A DNA stretch of 11,077 nt from Acanthamoeba lenticulata (lineage: Eukaryota; Discosea; Longamoebia; Acanthamoebidae): NCBI GenBank assembly GCA_002179805.1, contig NAVB01000173.1, forward strand, positions 1-11,077, read 5' to 3'. The translations under genes and the position numbers were made by a program. Under the pieces are notes generated by a model, which had not been told where the DNA came from, searched no databases, and saw only the letters and a program-made list of their open reading frames with translations. This document shows, piece after piece, positions 1 to 9,300 of the stretch (positions are counted from its first letter, which is position 1; every line of letters begins with the position of its first letter).

Positions 1-41
1 ATTAAATATACTTATTCTTTTCTTACGCGTGTGCCCTGCAG
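1..41 (+). other. 3' end of an intron of the NOMO-like gene
   Basis: An AT-rich stretch ends in GCAG at 38-41, directly before an open frame (from 42) that reads into the NOMO-like protein. The intron's 5' part and the preceding exons are outside the window. Confidence 0.75.
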
Positions 42-3000
42 GACCGCGCTGAGGTGAGCTTCGACTGGGGCAACGTGGAGGTCAAGCCGGACGAGCTGCT
101 CGTGGGCGGCTTTGACGTCACCGGACGCGTGCACTCCATGGAGGAGAGCGCCGCCGTGGCCGGCGTCGACTTTATCCTCTACTCGGCGTCCGACCTCTCG
201 GGCCTCCCGCTCAGCTGCTCCACCGACGGCGTTTCCGGTACGCGCGCGCGCACACACAAACTGACCTCTCGTCTCGGCCTCGGCCAGTCGTAACTCACGC
301 GGCCCGCCTGCGCAGACGCATCCGCGGAGAAGGGCCTCAAGGCCGTGTGCGGCGCGCGCTCCGACGCCGACGGCAAGTTTGTGATCCACGGCGTGCCGTG
401 CGGCGCCTACACGCTGGTCCCGCACTACCACTCGTCCAACACCAACTACGACCTCCTCCCGGCCCGGATCGACGTCACCGTCGCGCACGCCAACGCCGAG
501 CTCGCCGAGCCCTTCCGGGTGGCGGGCTTCTCGGTCGAGGGTCGCGTCGTCGACGTTGACGGCCAGGGCATCGCCGGCGCCACGGTCCTCTTTGACGGCG
601 TCGAGAAGGCCACCACCGACGCCGACGGGCGCTATCGCGTGGAGAAGGTGCGCGTGGGCAGCTACGCCGTGGAGGCCATCAAGGACCACGTCTTCTTCGA
701 CGCCCTCAAGGGCGCCCAGCTGTCGCCGTCCAAGGCCCAGGTGCCGACGATCAAGGCCTCGGCCTACCACCTGTGCGGCCGTGTCAACCTTTCGCCTGGC
801 CGCGCCGACGACAACAAGCAAAAGTCGGGCCACCGCGACGTCCTCCTCGTCGACACCGCCTCTGGCCGCGAGGTACTATTTACTTGATTTTTTGGAGTAT
901 TTGTGGTATGCATGAATTTCTGACATATTTATGACCGCGTCATCGTGTAGGAGCGCCGCTCGACGGACCCCAGCGGAGCGTATTGTTTCGAGGTGGCGCC
1001 CGGCCAGTACCGCGTGATCCCCGTCACGTCGGCCGCCGAGGAGCGCGCCGGCCTGCTATTCGTCCCGGCCCGGCGCGAGGTGACCCTCGCCAAGAGCCCC
1101 GTGCTCGACGTCAACTTTGGCCAGGCGCTGGTGACCGTCCAGGGCGTCGTGCGCTGCCTCGAGGCCCCGTGCGACCCGTCGATCTCCATCACCCTCACGG
1201 GCCTCGACATCGAGTCGCGCGCCACGGCCAGCCTCATCCCGGGCGACAAGCAGGAGGTCGCCACCTACGCCTTCCGCGACGTCCTCCCCGGCCAGTACGA
1301 GGTCCAGATCAAGCACGAGTCCTGGTGCTGGGAGCACTCCACCTTGACGCTCGACGTCAAGGCCGAGGCTGAAACGGGCAAGTCCCACGTCCAGGCCCCC
1401 GCCTTTGTCCACCAAGGGTCCCGCCTCCCTCCTTTTCTTTCTCTTTCTCTTTCGTTTCTCTTTGCACGACTCGCGCCAGATCAGATGACTGACGAGGGCG
1501 AGATTGGGGATCATGGCTGTTATGTTGAACAAAACAGGTACCTCCTGAGCTCGGTGGTGTCGCATGATGTGCAGCTCGTGGCCGCGCTCGACCCGGCACC
1601 CGCCGGCGAGTCCGCCCAGACCTTTGCCTTGACCAAGGGCACCAACCGCTTCTGCCTCAGGTTCGCCTTCACCATTTTCATTTTATTATTTTATTATTTT
1701 ATTATTTTCAATTTTAAAATTAAATTTCATGTTTTATGTCTTATCAATCTAGAACAAATAGATTTTCAATAATACAAATTATTTCTAAATGGTTTCGTCA
1801 TTGTGCTAACGTTGGTTGGTGGGTGGGCTGCGACAACAGCAAGCCGGGTACCTACACGCTCACGCCGGTCTCGTGCTACAAGTTTGAGCGCCAGACCTAC
1901 AAGTACGACACCGCCAACCCGCGGCTGCTCGACCTCCAGGCCACCCACTACCTCCTCAACGCGTCGGTCCTCACCGCCGAACCCGCCGCCAACATCACCA
2001 TCCACGTCGTGTACGTCGCCCTTCTTCATCTTCATCACCGTCGTCATCATCAGCACAATTGTTGTCGACTGCGGCTCACCCGTGGTGGCGCGCGCAGTGT
2101 CGACAACGCCCAGAAGGCCGGGCGGGGCAAGGACGCCGCTCACGAGGAGTATTACACGGACGTGCGCCGCGTCGAGCAGGCCGACCAGCAGAACCAGCAC
2201 AAGTACGAGTTTGCCATCTGGGTGGCCCCCGGTGAGCGTGTCGCGCTCACGCCCAAGGCGCCCGCCGGCTCCGACCTTCTCTTCTACCCGTCGACCGCCA
2301 CCTTCACGCTGTACACGTCTCCTCCCCGCTCGTTCGTCGTTTTCTTCGTTCTTTTTCGTTTTCGTTCTTTGACACGACACGCGACGCGAGCAGGGGCAAG
2401 CCCGAGTGCCCGGCGCCATTGACGCCGTTCCAAGCGCGCCCGGGCTCCTACGTGAAGGGCCAAGTCAAGCCGGCCGTCGCCAACGTGCGCATCAGCGTCT
2501 ACGCCGCCAATGATGGCGAGTCGCGCCGCCTCGTGACCGAGTCCACCACTGACGCCGCTGGCAACTACTCAGTAGGCCCGCTGCCCGACAACACCCACTA
2601 CGAGATCGTACGCTTCATTCTTTCTTTTGTTTTATTAATTCAATTTTGTTTTTTTGCTGACGTCACTTTTCCTGTCGACAGGAAGCCGCCTACGAGGGCT
2701 ACTACTTCAAGCAGACCGAGCCTGGCTTCTTCCGTACGGCTCCCCGGCCCCTCACAATGAGTCGGAGGCCAAGCAAGCGCTCTGCTGACGTCATCTTTTG
2801 TTCTTTTATTCTTGTTTTCTCATTTTTATTGTTGAATATTCTTTTCTTTATGATTCTCTGGGTGAGCAGAGGTGCAGAGGCTGGGCACCGTGTCGGTTTC
2901 GGTGCAAGACGAGGCCGACGACAAGCCGCTGCAGGGCGTCGTGATCTCGCTCTCGGGTGAGGGCTACCGCAGCAACACCCCGACCAACCAGCAGGGCCTC

Positions 3001-4446
3001 TTCAACATGTCGGCCCTCCACCCGGGCTCCTACTTCATCCGCCCGCTCCTCAAGGAATACGTCTTCCAGCCCTCTTCCATCGTACGTCTCCTCCCCCCCT
3101 CCGCGTGTGTCGTGTCGTGCGCTCGTGTCGTGCGGTGAGAGTGACGCGCGCGTGTGTGCGGTGAGTGCAGAGCGTGGAGGTCAAGGAGGGCCTGGACGAG
3201 AAGGTGACGATCCGTGCCCGGCGGGTGGCCTACTCGTGCTTTGGCCGCGTGCGCTCGCTCAGCGGCGAGCCCGAGAAGTTCGTCCCCGTCGAGGCCGTCG
3301 CCTCCACCGGCGAAGTCGAGGAGGTTCGCCGCCCGTGTTCCCCCGTTCGATAGCCACAAGACTGACAAGCGTGTCGTGTCGTGTCGTGTCGTGCGCTCGT
3401 GTCGTGCGCTCGTGTCGTGTCGTGCGGCGTGCAAAACAGACCCAGACGGATGCGGACGGCAATTTCCGCCTGCGCGGCCTGCAGCCGGGCAAGGAGTACC
3501 GCGTGCGCGTCAAGTCCCACGCCGACCAGCGCATCGACCGCGCCTCCCCGTCCGAGGGCTACCTCGCCCACCTCCCCGCCGTACGGCCCATCCTCTTCTC
3601 TTTCGTCATCCTCGTCGTCGTCTTTGTCATTCTCGTCGTCGTTGTCTCACACACGTGCCCGCGCACAGAACGAGCCGCTGGCCGATGTGCAGAACCAGGA
3701 CTTTGTCGTGTTCCGACGGCAGCCCAAGACCGACCTGACGGGCGAGGTGACGGCCGAGCCGCACGTGCTCTCCACGCTCAAGGTGGAGGTCTTCCCCGCG
3801 GAAGAGGCCGGCGCGGCGCTCAAGAGCGTGAGCCTCGGGCCGTCGACCTTCTTCAACCTGGGCCCGCTGGACCGCGGTGCCAAGTATCGCGTCCGCCTCT
3901 CGTCGAGCCTCTCGTCTCGCTCCTACGCCCACTCGCCCCAAGAGGTTGGCCCGCCCCGTTTTGGCTTGGCTTGGAGTAGAGGCTGACGCTGTCGTCGATG
4001 TGCAGGTGTCTGTCGATTTGAGCGCGGCGACGCACCTGCGGCTCAACTTCACCGCTACGGCGCACGATCCCCTGCGCCACGACATCACGAGCACGCCTGT
4101 CTTCTCCTTCATCTTGGTCATCGTTCTGGCCACCCTTGTCTACTTCCACAAGCAGGTACGCGAAATCTATTTCAATTGTTATTTAGACGATGATCATCTT
4201 TGTTGATTAATCCATCCGTGGAATGCATTCATTCGGCTCGCACGTTAGGTCTTGGTGGTGGGGAAGGCTGTTTTGGCAGGCGATATCCAGGCGGTGCGAG
4301 CCATGCTTCAACGCGCGGGCGACGAAGAGGAGGAGGACAGCGCGACCTCGTTCCTGTCTCCGCACCACCTCCATCCGGCCAAGGTGGGCCGAGCTGGCGC
4401 CCGCAAGAACGCGGCCCGCACCAGCAACCGTCCCGCCCGCTCTTGA
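42..4446 (+). CDS. NOMO: NOMO homologue (nodal modulator, BOS complex / ER multipass translocon), 5'-partial, 14 exons
   Basis: Exons: 42-237, 316-872, 951-1417, 1538-1660, 1840-2010, 2098-2310, 2394-2607, 2682-2733, 2870-3081, 3171-3323, 3440-3580, 3669-3944, 4006-4155, 4249-4446 (TGA 4444-4446). They sum to 3123 nt and stay in frame, giving 1040 residues. The product is a chain of beta-sandwich (carboxypeptidase-regulatory/transthyretin-like) repeats, then one membrane segment (VFSFILVIVLATLVYF, about residues 957-972) and a cytosolic tail of about 68 residues with an acidic patch (DEEEED) and a basic end. Recognisable NOMO signatures include GFDVTGRV, GFSVEGRVVD, HESWCWEHSTL, KGTNRFCLSKPGTY, AYSCFGRVRSLSGEPE and DADGNFRLRGLQPG, in the same order as in animal NOMO. 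The signal peptide and roughly the first 200 residues should lie upstream. In animals NOMO joins TMEM147 and nicalin in the BOS complex at the Sec61 translocon; that role is inferred here from homology. Some splice sites could shift by a few nucleotides. Confidence 0.93.
1661..1839 (+). other. AT-rich long intron of the NOMO-like gene with an 8-nt tandem repeat
   Basis: This is the longest intron in the window (179 nt), running from GTTCGC to ACAG. Splicing joins CL and SKPGTY exactly as in NOMO proteins. It holds TTTTATTA repeated three times plus a partial copy at 1681-1708, then a very AT-rich stretch to about 1790. A branch-like CTAAC lies at 1806-1810, 30 nt before the acceptor. Its base composition contrasts sharply with the flanking GC-rich exons. 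Confidence 0.8.
3107..3135 (+). repeat. GTGTC/GTGCG-type intronic repeat, copy 1
   Basis: Inside the intron at 3082-3170 lies a block built from GTGTC and GTGCG/CTC units. Positions 3107-3134 (28 nt) recur exactly at 3381-3408 in the next intron but one exon downstream. Confidence 0.8.
3371..3427 (+). repeat. GTGTC/GTGCG-type intronic repeat, expanded copy 2
   Basis: Inside the intron at 3324-3439 there are four GTGTC units, then GTGCGCTC alternating with GTGTC to 3427. It contains the complete 28-nt core of the block at 3107-3134 and looks like an expanded version of it. It is a simple-sequence repeat of pentamers, not protein-coding. Confidence 0.85.
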
Positions 4447-4775
4447 GGGCTTCTTCTCTTTTTGCCTGTTCTCTTCTCCTTCATCTGCACGCACATTCAT
4501 CTTCTACTTGCCACCAATCTCCTTTCTTCACCCTACACCACTTCGCAGCGCGTCAAGTAACGCGTTCATGGCGCTGCAACATGAAGCAGAGCTTGCGCAA
4601 GGCCCACAATCATGAAATAGAGTTGAACTATTTATTTCTTCTCTCTGAACAAAATGAAAGAAGATGGAGGAGAAGGGAAGAGAGAAGAGGAAGACATGCA
4701 TCGATGCCTGGTCCTGGGGCCGCTTGAAGGCAATTGGGAAAGAGAGTTATTGGAGAGATTGAGGAGGAAGTCGAT
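4447..4775. other. Convergent 3' intergenic region between NOMO-like gene and arginase
   Basis: The two stop codons face each other across 329 nt. The stretch begins pyrimidine-rich (TCTTCTCTTT, then TTCTCTTCTCC) and becomes purine-rich around 4655-4700. I see no coding sequence with support and no RNA gene. There is no canonical AATAAA on the plus strand for the NOMO-like mRNA; a minus-strand AATAAA lies at 4631-4636. Confidence 0.7.
4631..4636 (-). terminator. Candidate poly(A) signal (AATAAA) of the arginase gene
   Basis: The plus strand reads TTTATT, so the minus strand reads AATAAA, 140 nt downstream of the arginase stop. The hexamer is the general eukaryotic signal; its use in this organism is inferred. 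Confidence 0.4.
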
Positions 4776-5792
4776 TCAAGCGTCGAGGCTTCGTCGGAGG
4801 ACCTGAGGGCGCGAAGCCAGGGCCGATTGGATGAGCGAGAGGCCCGTCTGGACGGTCTGCAGAGCACCTGCCTCGTCGGACAGGGCAGGGTTGACCTCGA
4901 CCAGATCCATGCTCACCAGGCGTCCGGTCTTGCCACAGGCGTCGCAGATGGCGCGGCCCTCGGCGGCAGTGAGGCCACCCTCGACGGCGGTGCCGGTGGC
5001 GGGGCAGTCACCCGGGTCAAGACCATCAATGTCGAAGCTCAGGTGCAGGCGATCCTTGCTGGTGCTGTCGCTGCCAAGGTTCAAGTAGTCTACGATCTCC
5101 TCCATCACCTTGGCGATGCCCTTCTCGCGGATTTCGGGCATGCGGTAGCTCTTGATGTTGAATCGTCGCAGGATCTCCTCTTCCGCCTCGTCAACGTCGC
5201 GAAGGCCAATGTAGACGAGCTTGCGGGGGTTCAAGCGTCGGTTGCGCGAGGCAGAGGACGGGTCCATCCATTCGAAACCCGGGATCTTCCACGCGTCAAC
5301 GAGCGATTCCTCGCGCATGAGGAACGCAACTGGCATGCCGTGGATGTTGCCCGAGAGACTGCCTTCGGGCGTGTTGATGTCGGCGTGGGCGTCGACCCAC
5401 ACGACGCACAGGTCGGCGTCATTCTGCTTCGGCGACACGTAGGTATCGAGAAGGCCCGAGATGGTGCCAATCGCGATGCTGTGGTCGCCACCAAGCGAGA
5501 GCATGAACTTCTCGTTCTTGTCACCATTGAGCTCCTTCATGATGAGCTCAGTCGCCTTGCGGTTGGTGTCGCCCACCCAGCGGGCGTTCTTGGCGTTGAT
5601 TTGGCTGCTCGCCTCCTCTTCGCCGGCGTGGGCATCGATGTCGCCCAAATCCTTCATGACGTAGCCCAGCTCCTTGACCTTGGCCTCCAGTCCCGCATCA
5701 CGAAGAGCGGCCGGGGCCAGGTCAACGCCGCCCTTAGGCTGGCCACCTCGGAACGGAATACCAAGAACGACGACTTGCGGCTGTGTGTTCAT
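4776..5792 (-). CDS. ARG: Arginase, intronless, 338 aa
   Basis: Hydrolyses L-arginine to L-ornithine and urea with a binuclear manganese centre. All family motifs are present: GGDHS (H104), DAHADINT (D134, H136, D138), SGNIHGMP (H151), SFDIDGLDP (D254, D256) and EVNP (E299). The N-terminal GIPFRGGQPKGGVDLAP and the IGLRDVDEAEE segment are also typical. Length matches eukaryotic arginases. The start is the first in-frame ATG, in good context (TAAGATG, A at -3). No mitochondrial presequence is obvious, so a cytosolic enzyme is inferred. Product ornithine would feed polyamine and proline synthesis. Two points are odd. The loop normally close to PATGTP reads GDCPATGTAVEGG, with Cys263 and Ala269 where arginases usually have Ala/Thr and Pro. 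The gene also lacks introns although its neighbours have many, and by eye its third codon positions are less strictly G/C. It is convergent with the NOMO-like gene and divergent from the KANSL1-like gene. Confidence 0.97.
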   Translation of the reverse strand: MNTQPQVVVLGIPFRGGQPKGGVDLAPAALRDAGLEAKVKELGYVMKDLGDIDAHAGEEEASSQINAKNARWVGDTNRKATELIMKELNGDKNEKFMLSLGGDHSIAIGTISGLLDTYVSPKQNDADLCVVWVDAHADINTPEGSLSGNIHGMPVAFLMREESLVDAWKIPGFEWMDPSSASRNRRLNPRKLVYIGLRDVDEAEEEILRRFNIKSYRMPEIREKGIAKVMEEIVDYLNLGSDSTSKDRLHLSFDIDGLDPGDCPATGTAVEGGLTAAEGRAICDACGKTGRLVSMDLVEVNPALSDEAGALQTVQTGLSLIQSALASRPQVLRRSLDA

Positions 5793-6349
5793 CTTAGGGG
5801 GATTGATGGATGGATGTTGTAGGGTGAGATGAGATTTGTTTGCGTTGGAATTGTGTGCTCGATGAACGTTGGATCGATTGACTTGTTAAAAGTTGTTGTG
5901 GTGAGAACTTAAAGGTGTTGACAGATCGATGGTTGGTGTTGTGTTCGAGCTGCTCGCACGAGTAGTGTGGTCTGTTCGACGGTCGGCGAAAAGGGCTTTT
6001 TAAGCCTATCGGCGTGAGTGCACTCCTCGAAAAAAGTGCTTCTTCCTCCCTGTTTTCAGTCCTGTGTCGCGTGTCGTCATCTGATCCCACACAATCACGC
6101 ATTGTGACGTGCACTTTTTGTGCTGCATTCATCTTTGATCCAAGATATTTCCTCTTTTCGTTTACGCCTCGTGGCGCACGTCGATTTTTTCGCAGCCTTT
6201 ACGCCAGTTTGCGTGCAGACCCCGGATATTTCCTCAGCCATAATGTCCAGGCAACCGTTAATTCGCGAGTCTGCAGAAACAATTAAGGCAAACAAGAAAA
6301 ACAAATCAAGAAAAAAAGGAAATAGTGGATCAAATCGATAGGTTTCGAG
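5793..6349. promoter_or_regulatory. Divergent intergenic/promoter region (arginase minus, KANSL1-like plus)
   Basis: These 557 nt lie between two divergently oriented start codons and are visibly more AT-rich than the flanking genes. I see no convincing coding sequence. Candidate elements: an inverted repeat GGCTT-TTT-AAGCC at 5994-6006, whose minus-strand core is a TATA-like CTTAAAAAG about 200 nt upstream of the arginase ATG; and the direct repeat GATATTTCCTC at 6144-6154 and 6225-6235 on the KANSL1 side. The A-rich stretch 6279-6325 just before the KANSL1-like ATG could be leader sequence. Assignment of elements to either gene is inference. Confidence 0.65.
6144..6235 (+). repeat. Direct repeat GATATTTCCTC, two copies 81 bp apart
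   Basis: Identical 11-mers lie at 6144-6154 and 6225-6235 in the divergent promoter region, 115-206 nt upstream of the KANSL1-like ATG. They may be a paired factor-binding site; chance is not excluded. Confidence 0.45.
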
Positions 6350-9300
6350 ATGAGTGGCGCAGGCCCACCGGCACCCATGGGGGTCGCCAACTCGTTAGAT
6401 GCTCTTCCTCTTTCTCCATCAATTCCGGGTTACACGCCAGATATGGTGCCTGGCGCCCACCAATTCATGCCGACAACGCTGAATGGGCTCCCGCCAGGTC
6501 CCCCTCAACCCACCTCTTGTGCATGTGTTGCTTGTACTCCTTCGTTTTCATCCTATCCGGTCTCCATGCCTACTCCTCATGGCTCGAGGACGTCCAATCT
6601 GGATCAAATTACTTCCTACACGCATGCTCCATCTACAACCTCCATCTCGAACACCTCCTCATCCGTTCCGGCTCGGGCGCGGCAGGGAAAGCGCGGTCCC
6701 AAACCTGCAGCTGCCACATCTTCCTCCTCGTCTTCATCAGCCGCCAATTCTGCATCCTGGACCAAAGGCCCCAGTCGCGGCAGACGGCGGCGCGTCCAGC
6801 AGGAGGAAACGGAAAGCAGCTCCTCTGACGGAGGCGAGGACGACCTTCCCACCACCGCTGGTGCCGCCCCCGGCGTTGTCATCGACAAGAGCAAATCGAT
6901 GGGCGAAGATGTTGCCGTCGAGGGCGAGGACGTCGTCGAGGACGACCCCTTTGCAGCCGAGCGGTATGCCCCTCCTCCCTCTTTAGAAGCCTCGCGCCAC
7001 AGTCATGGCGCTGACGCCAGCGTTGCGTGCACGCGCGTGCGCGTGAAGGCGCCTACGAGCCGGGTGGGAGCGCGAGCGGCGCGAGCTCGCGTGGCGGTGG
7101 ACGTGGCTGCAGCTCCAGATCGCGGAGCTCAACCGACAGGCCCGCGACTGGGACGACCTCCTCGAGCGCAAGCGCCGCTCGCGCCAACGCGTGCTGCCCG
7201 CGCCCGCGGCGCCCACGGTCACCGCCGCCACTGAGGCTGGGGCTGAGGTCAAGGTCAAGGCTGAGGCCGCCGACGGCGCCGATGAGCCTTCTTCGTGTTT
7301 GCGCACGACGGGACTCGTGCCACCGGCGCGCTATCGGAAGCTGTGGCGGCCTCGAGTGCCCAACAAGTACAAGCCGCCGCCGCTGCCGCCCTTTGACGAC
7401 GCGGCGCCCAACCCGCTCTTCACCATCCCTGGTATGCGCTTCTCTTTAATTCTTTACATACTTAATTTTGTGCTGACGTAAGCACGGACAGGCCTCTATG
7501 CCAACCGACAGGCGCCAGTTGCCGCCGTACCAGCGTTGCAGGCAGCGACCTCGGCCACTGCGGCCGGCGAGGGCTCCGACAAGACCGCGGCGACCAAGTC
7601 GACAAAAAGCAACAGCAGCAACAAGCGCGCGAGAAGCGAGGAGATCGAAGTCGTCGATCCTCCAACGCCGCCGCCACCGTCGCCGCCACCACCCGCGCCG
7701 CCGGTGTCGGCACGAATCAAGCCCGAGCCCGCCGCCGCCACGGCTCGAGCCCTCTCAGGAGCGTCAGCCAAGCCCGAGCCGCGGCGCGTCTCTGCCCGGG
7801 CGGCCCAGCACAAGCACCAACAGCAACAGCAGCAGCAACAGCAAGTGGAGAAGAAGCAGGAGATGACGACGGCGCACCAGCGAGTCTCGGACCACCAGGC
7901 CAAGCCGCTGCACGCGGCCAAGGTGCCGGCCAAGAAGAAGCGCCGGAAGAACGCGCATCTGCGCTCGAGCGACTTTGACATCAACAACTACGTGAGTCTC
8001 GGCAACTCGGCCCCCGTCGTCACCGACCACCTCCGCGCGGAGAACATCGCCACGCCGACCTGGCGCCTCGTCCTCGACCCGCCCGCCGCTGCCGCCGGCG
8101 ATGTCGACAACAACCGCGTCCACGACACGGACGGCTGCCACGGCGATGACGGCCAGTCGGGCTCGTCGTCCAGTGAAGAGGAGGACACGTCGGACGAGGC
8201 CTTTGGCTACCGCCACTTTGAGCAGGAGCTGGTCGAGCGGCGGCGCTACCTGGCCCCCAAGCTCGAGAAGGAGCGCAAGCAGCGCCTCCGCCGACGTGGC
8301 GGCTCCTCTTCCTCGTTCTCCTTGTCTCTGTCGTCGTCATTGTCGACGTCGACACCAGACATGAACAACACCGCAGTGGCCGCTGGCGGCGATGACGTCC
8401 AGCCCACGGCGACGGCGACAACACAGCCGCGAGCGGGCGCCGGGAACAACGCGCGAGCGCACATGTCGCACGAGATCAGCTCGCTCGCGGCGCAGCTGCC
8501 GCTCCTCAAGCGCGACATCATCGGGAGCGCCACCACCGCGACCGGCTCGGCGGCGGCGTCGGCCGGGGCGGCGTCTGGCCAGCCGCCGTTTGCGGACGAG
8601 GCCCAGCGCAGGCAGTTCCTCGAGCAGCACTGGGAGCGCGCGCGGCCGACCTACGTCAACGCCTATCGCCTCGAGTCCCGCCCGTGGCAGCCGCCCCAGT
8701 CGTCACTGCTGTCGACACCGTCGTCGTCTGGCCTCGCTGATGTTGAAGAAGACGACGACGATGACGATGAAGACGAAGATGGGACCGGGATTGATGGTGT
8801 TGTGATCTCTGCCGTAGGCAAGAACGGGACGACGACGACGACGACGACGCGCAGGTTCTTGTACTACGAGGACGTGGGCTACAGCCTGCTCGACGACGAG
8901 GATGACGACGACGAGGAGGACGGCGGGGCCGATGACGACGCCGACCTCTTCACGCCCAACGGCGCCGCGGCGAGCTCCAAGCGCAAGCGGCTGAGCGGCA
9001 GCAGCAGCAGCAGCAGTGGCCGCGGCGGGCTGCGGGGCAAGGGCGGCGGCAAGGGGCCCGCGATTCGCGGCGGCGGCGGCAAGGGCCGTGGCAAGGGCCG
9101 GGGCAAGGGCGGCAAGGCTGGCGCCAAGCATCTGCTGGCGCCGCCCCGCGCGCCGCTGCTCAAGCGCGCTCCGAAGGCTCCGGAGCCCACCGCGGCGGCG
9201 GCGACCAAGAAGCTCGCTGAGGAAGAAGAGGTGCTGATGACGAACGATCATGTTGTTCCCGACGACGAAGAAGAGGAGGCCGAGTTTGAGCTGGAAGAAG

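Noticed and set aside
12..833. Minus-strand open frame of 273 codons
   Set aside because: It lies antisense to the NOMO exons and crosses an intron; its composition is typical of a shadow frame.
3030..3571. Several overlapping frames rich in HDTTR/CRVV-type repeats on both strands
   Set aside because: They translate the GTGTC intronic repeats; no protein family is visible.
4200..4727. Plus-strand frame of 175 codons over the NOMO 3' end
   Set aside because: It overlaps the last NOMO exon out of frame and runs through the convergent intergenic region; there is no domain.
4734..5822. Plus-strand open frame of 362 codons running fully antisense to arginase
   Set aside because: It is longer than arginase but its translation is an Ala/Val/Gly/Leu/Asp-rich mirror of arginase codons with no recognisable domain. 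GC-rich codon bias keeps the antisense frame open.
5946..5956. Short palindrome CGAGCTGCTCG in the divergent promoter
   Set aside because: Five-base arms are expected by chance; no second copy or clear context.
5794..6132. Minus-strand 112-codon frame just upstream of arginase, ending two bases before its ATG
   Set aside because: It is Ser/Gln/Arg-rich without domain, lies in the promoter/leader, and is out of frame with arginase. A short upstream ORF effect cannot be excluded but is unsupported.
7011..7020. Acceptor CAG at 7020 for the KANSL1-like exon 2
   Set aside because: The required frame has a TGA at 7044, and CTGAC is only a few bases away, better placed as branch site for the AAG at 7048, whose phase fits.
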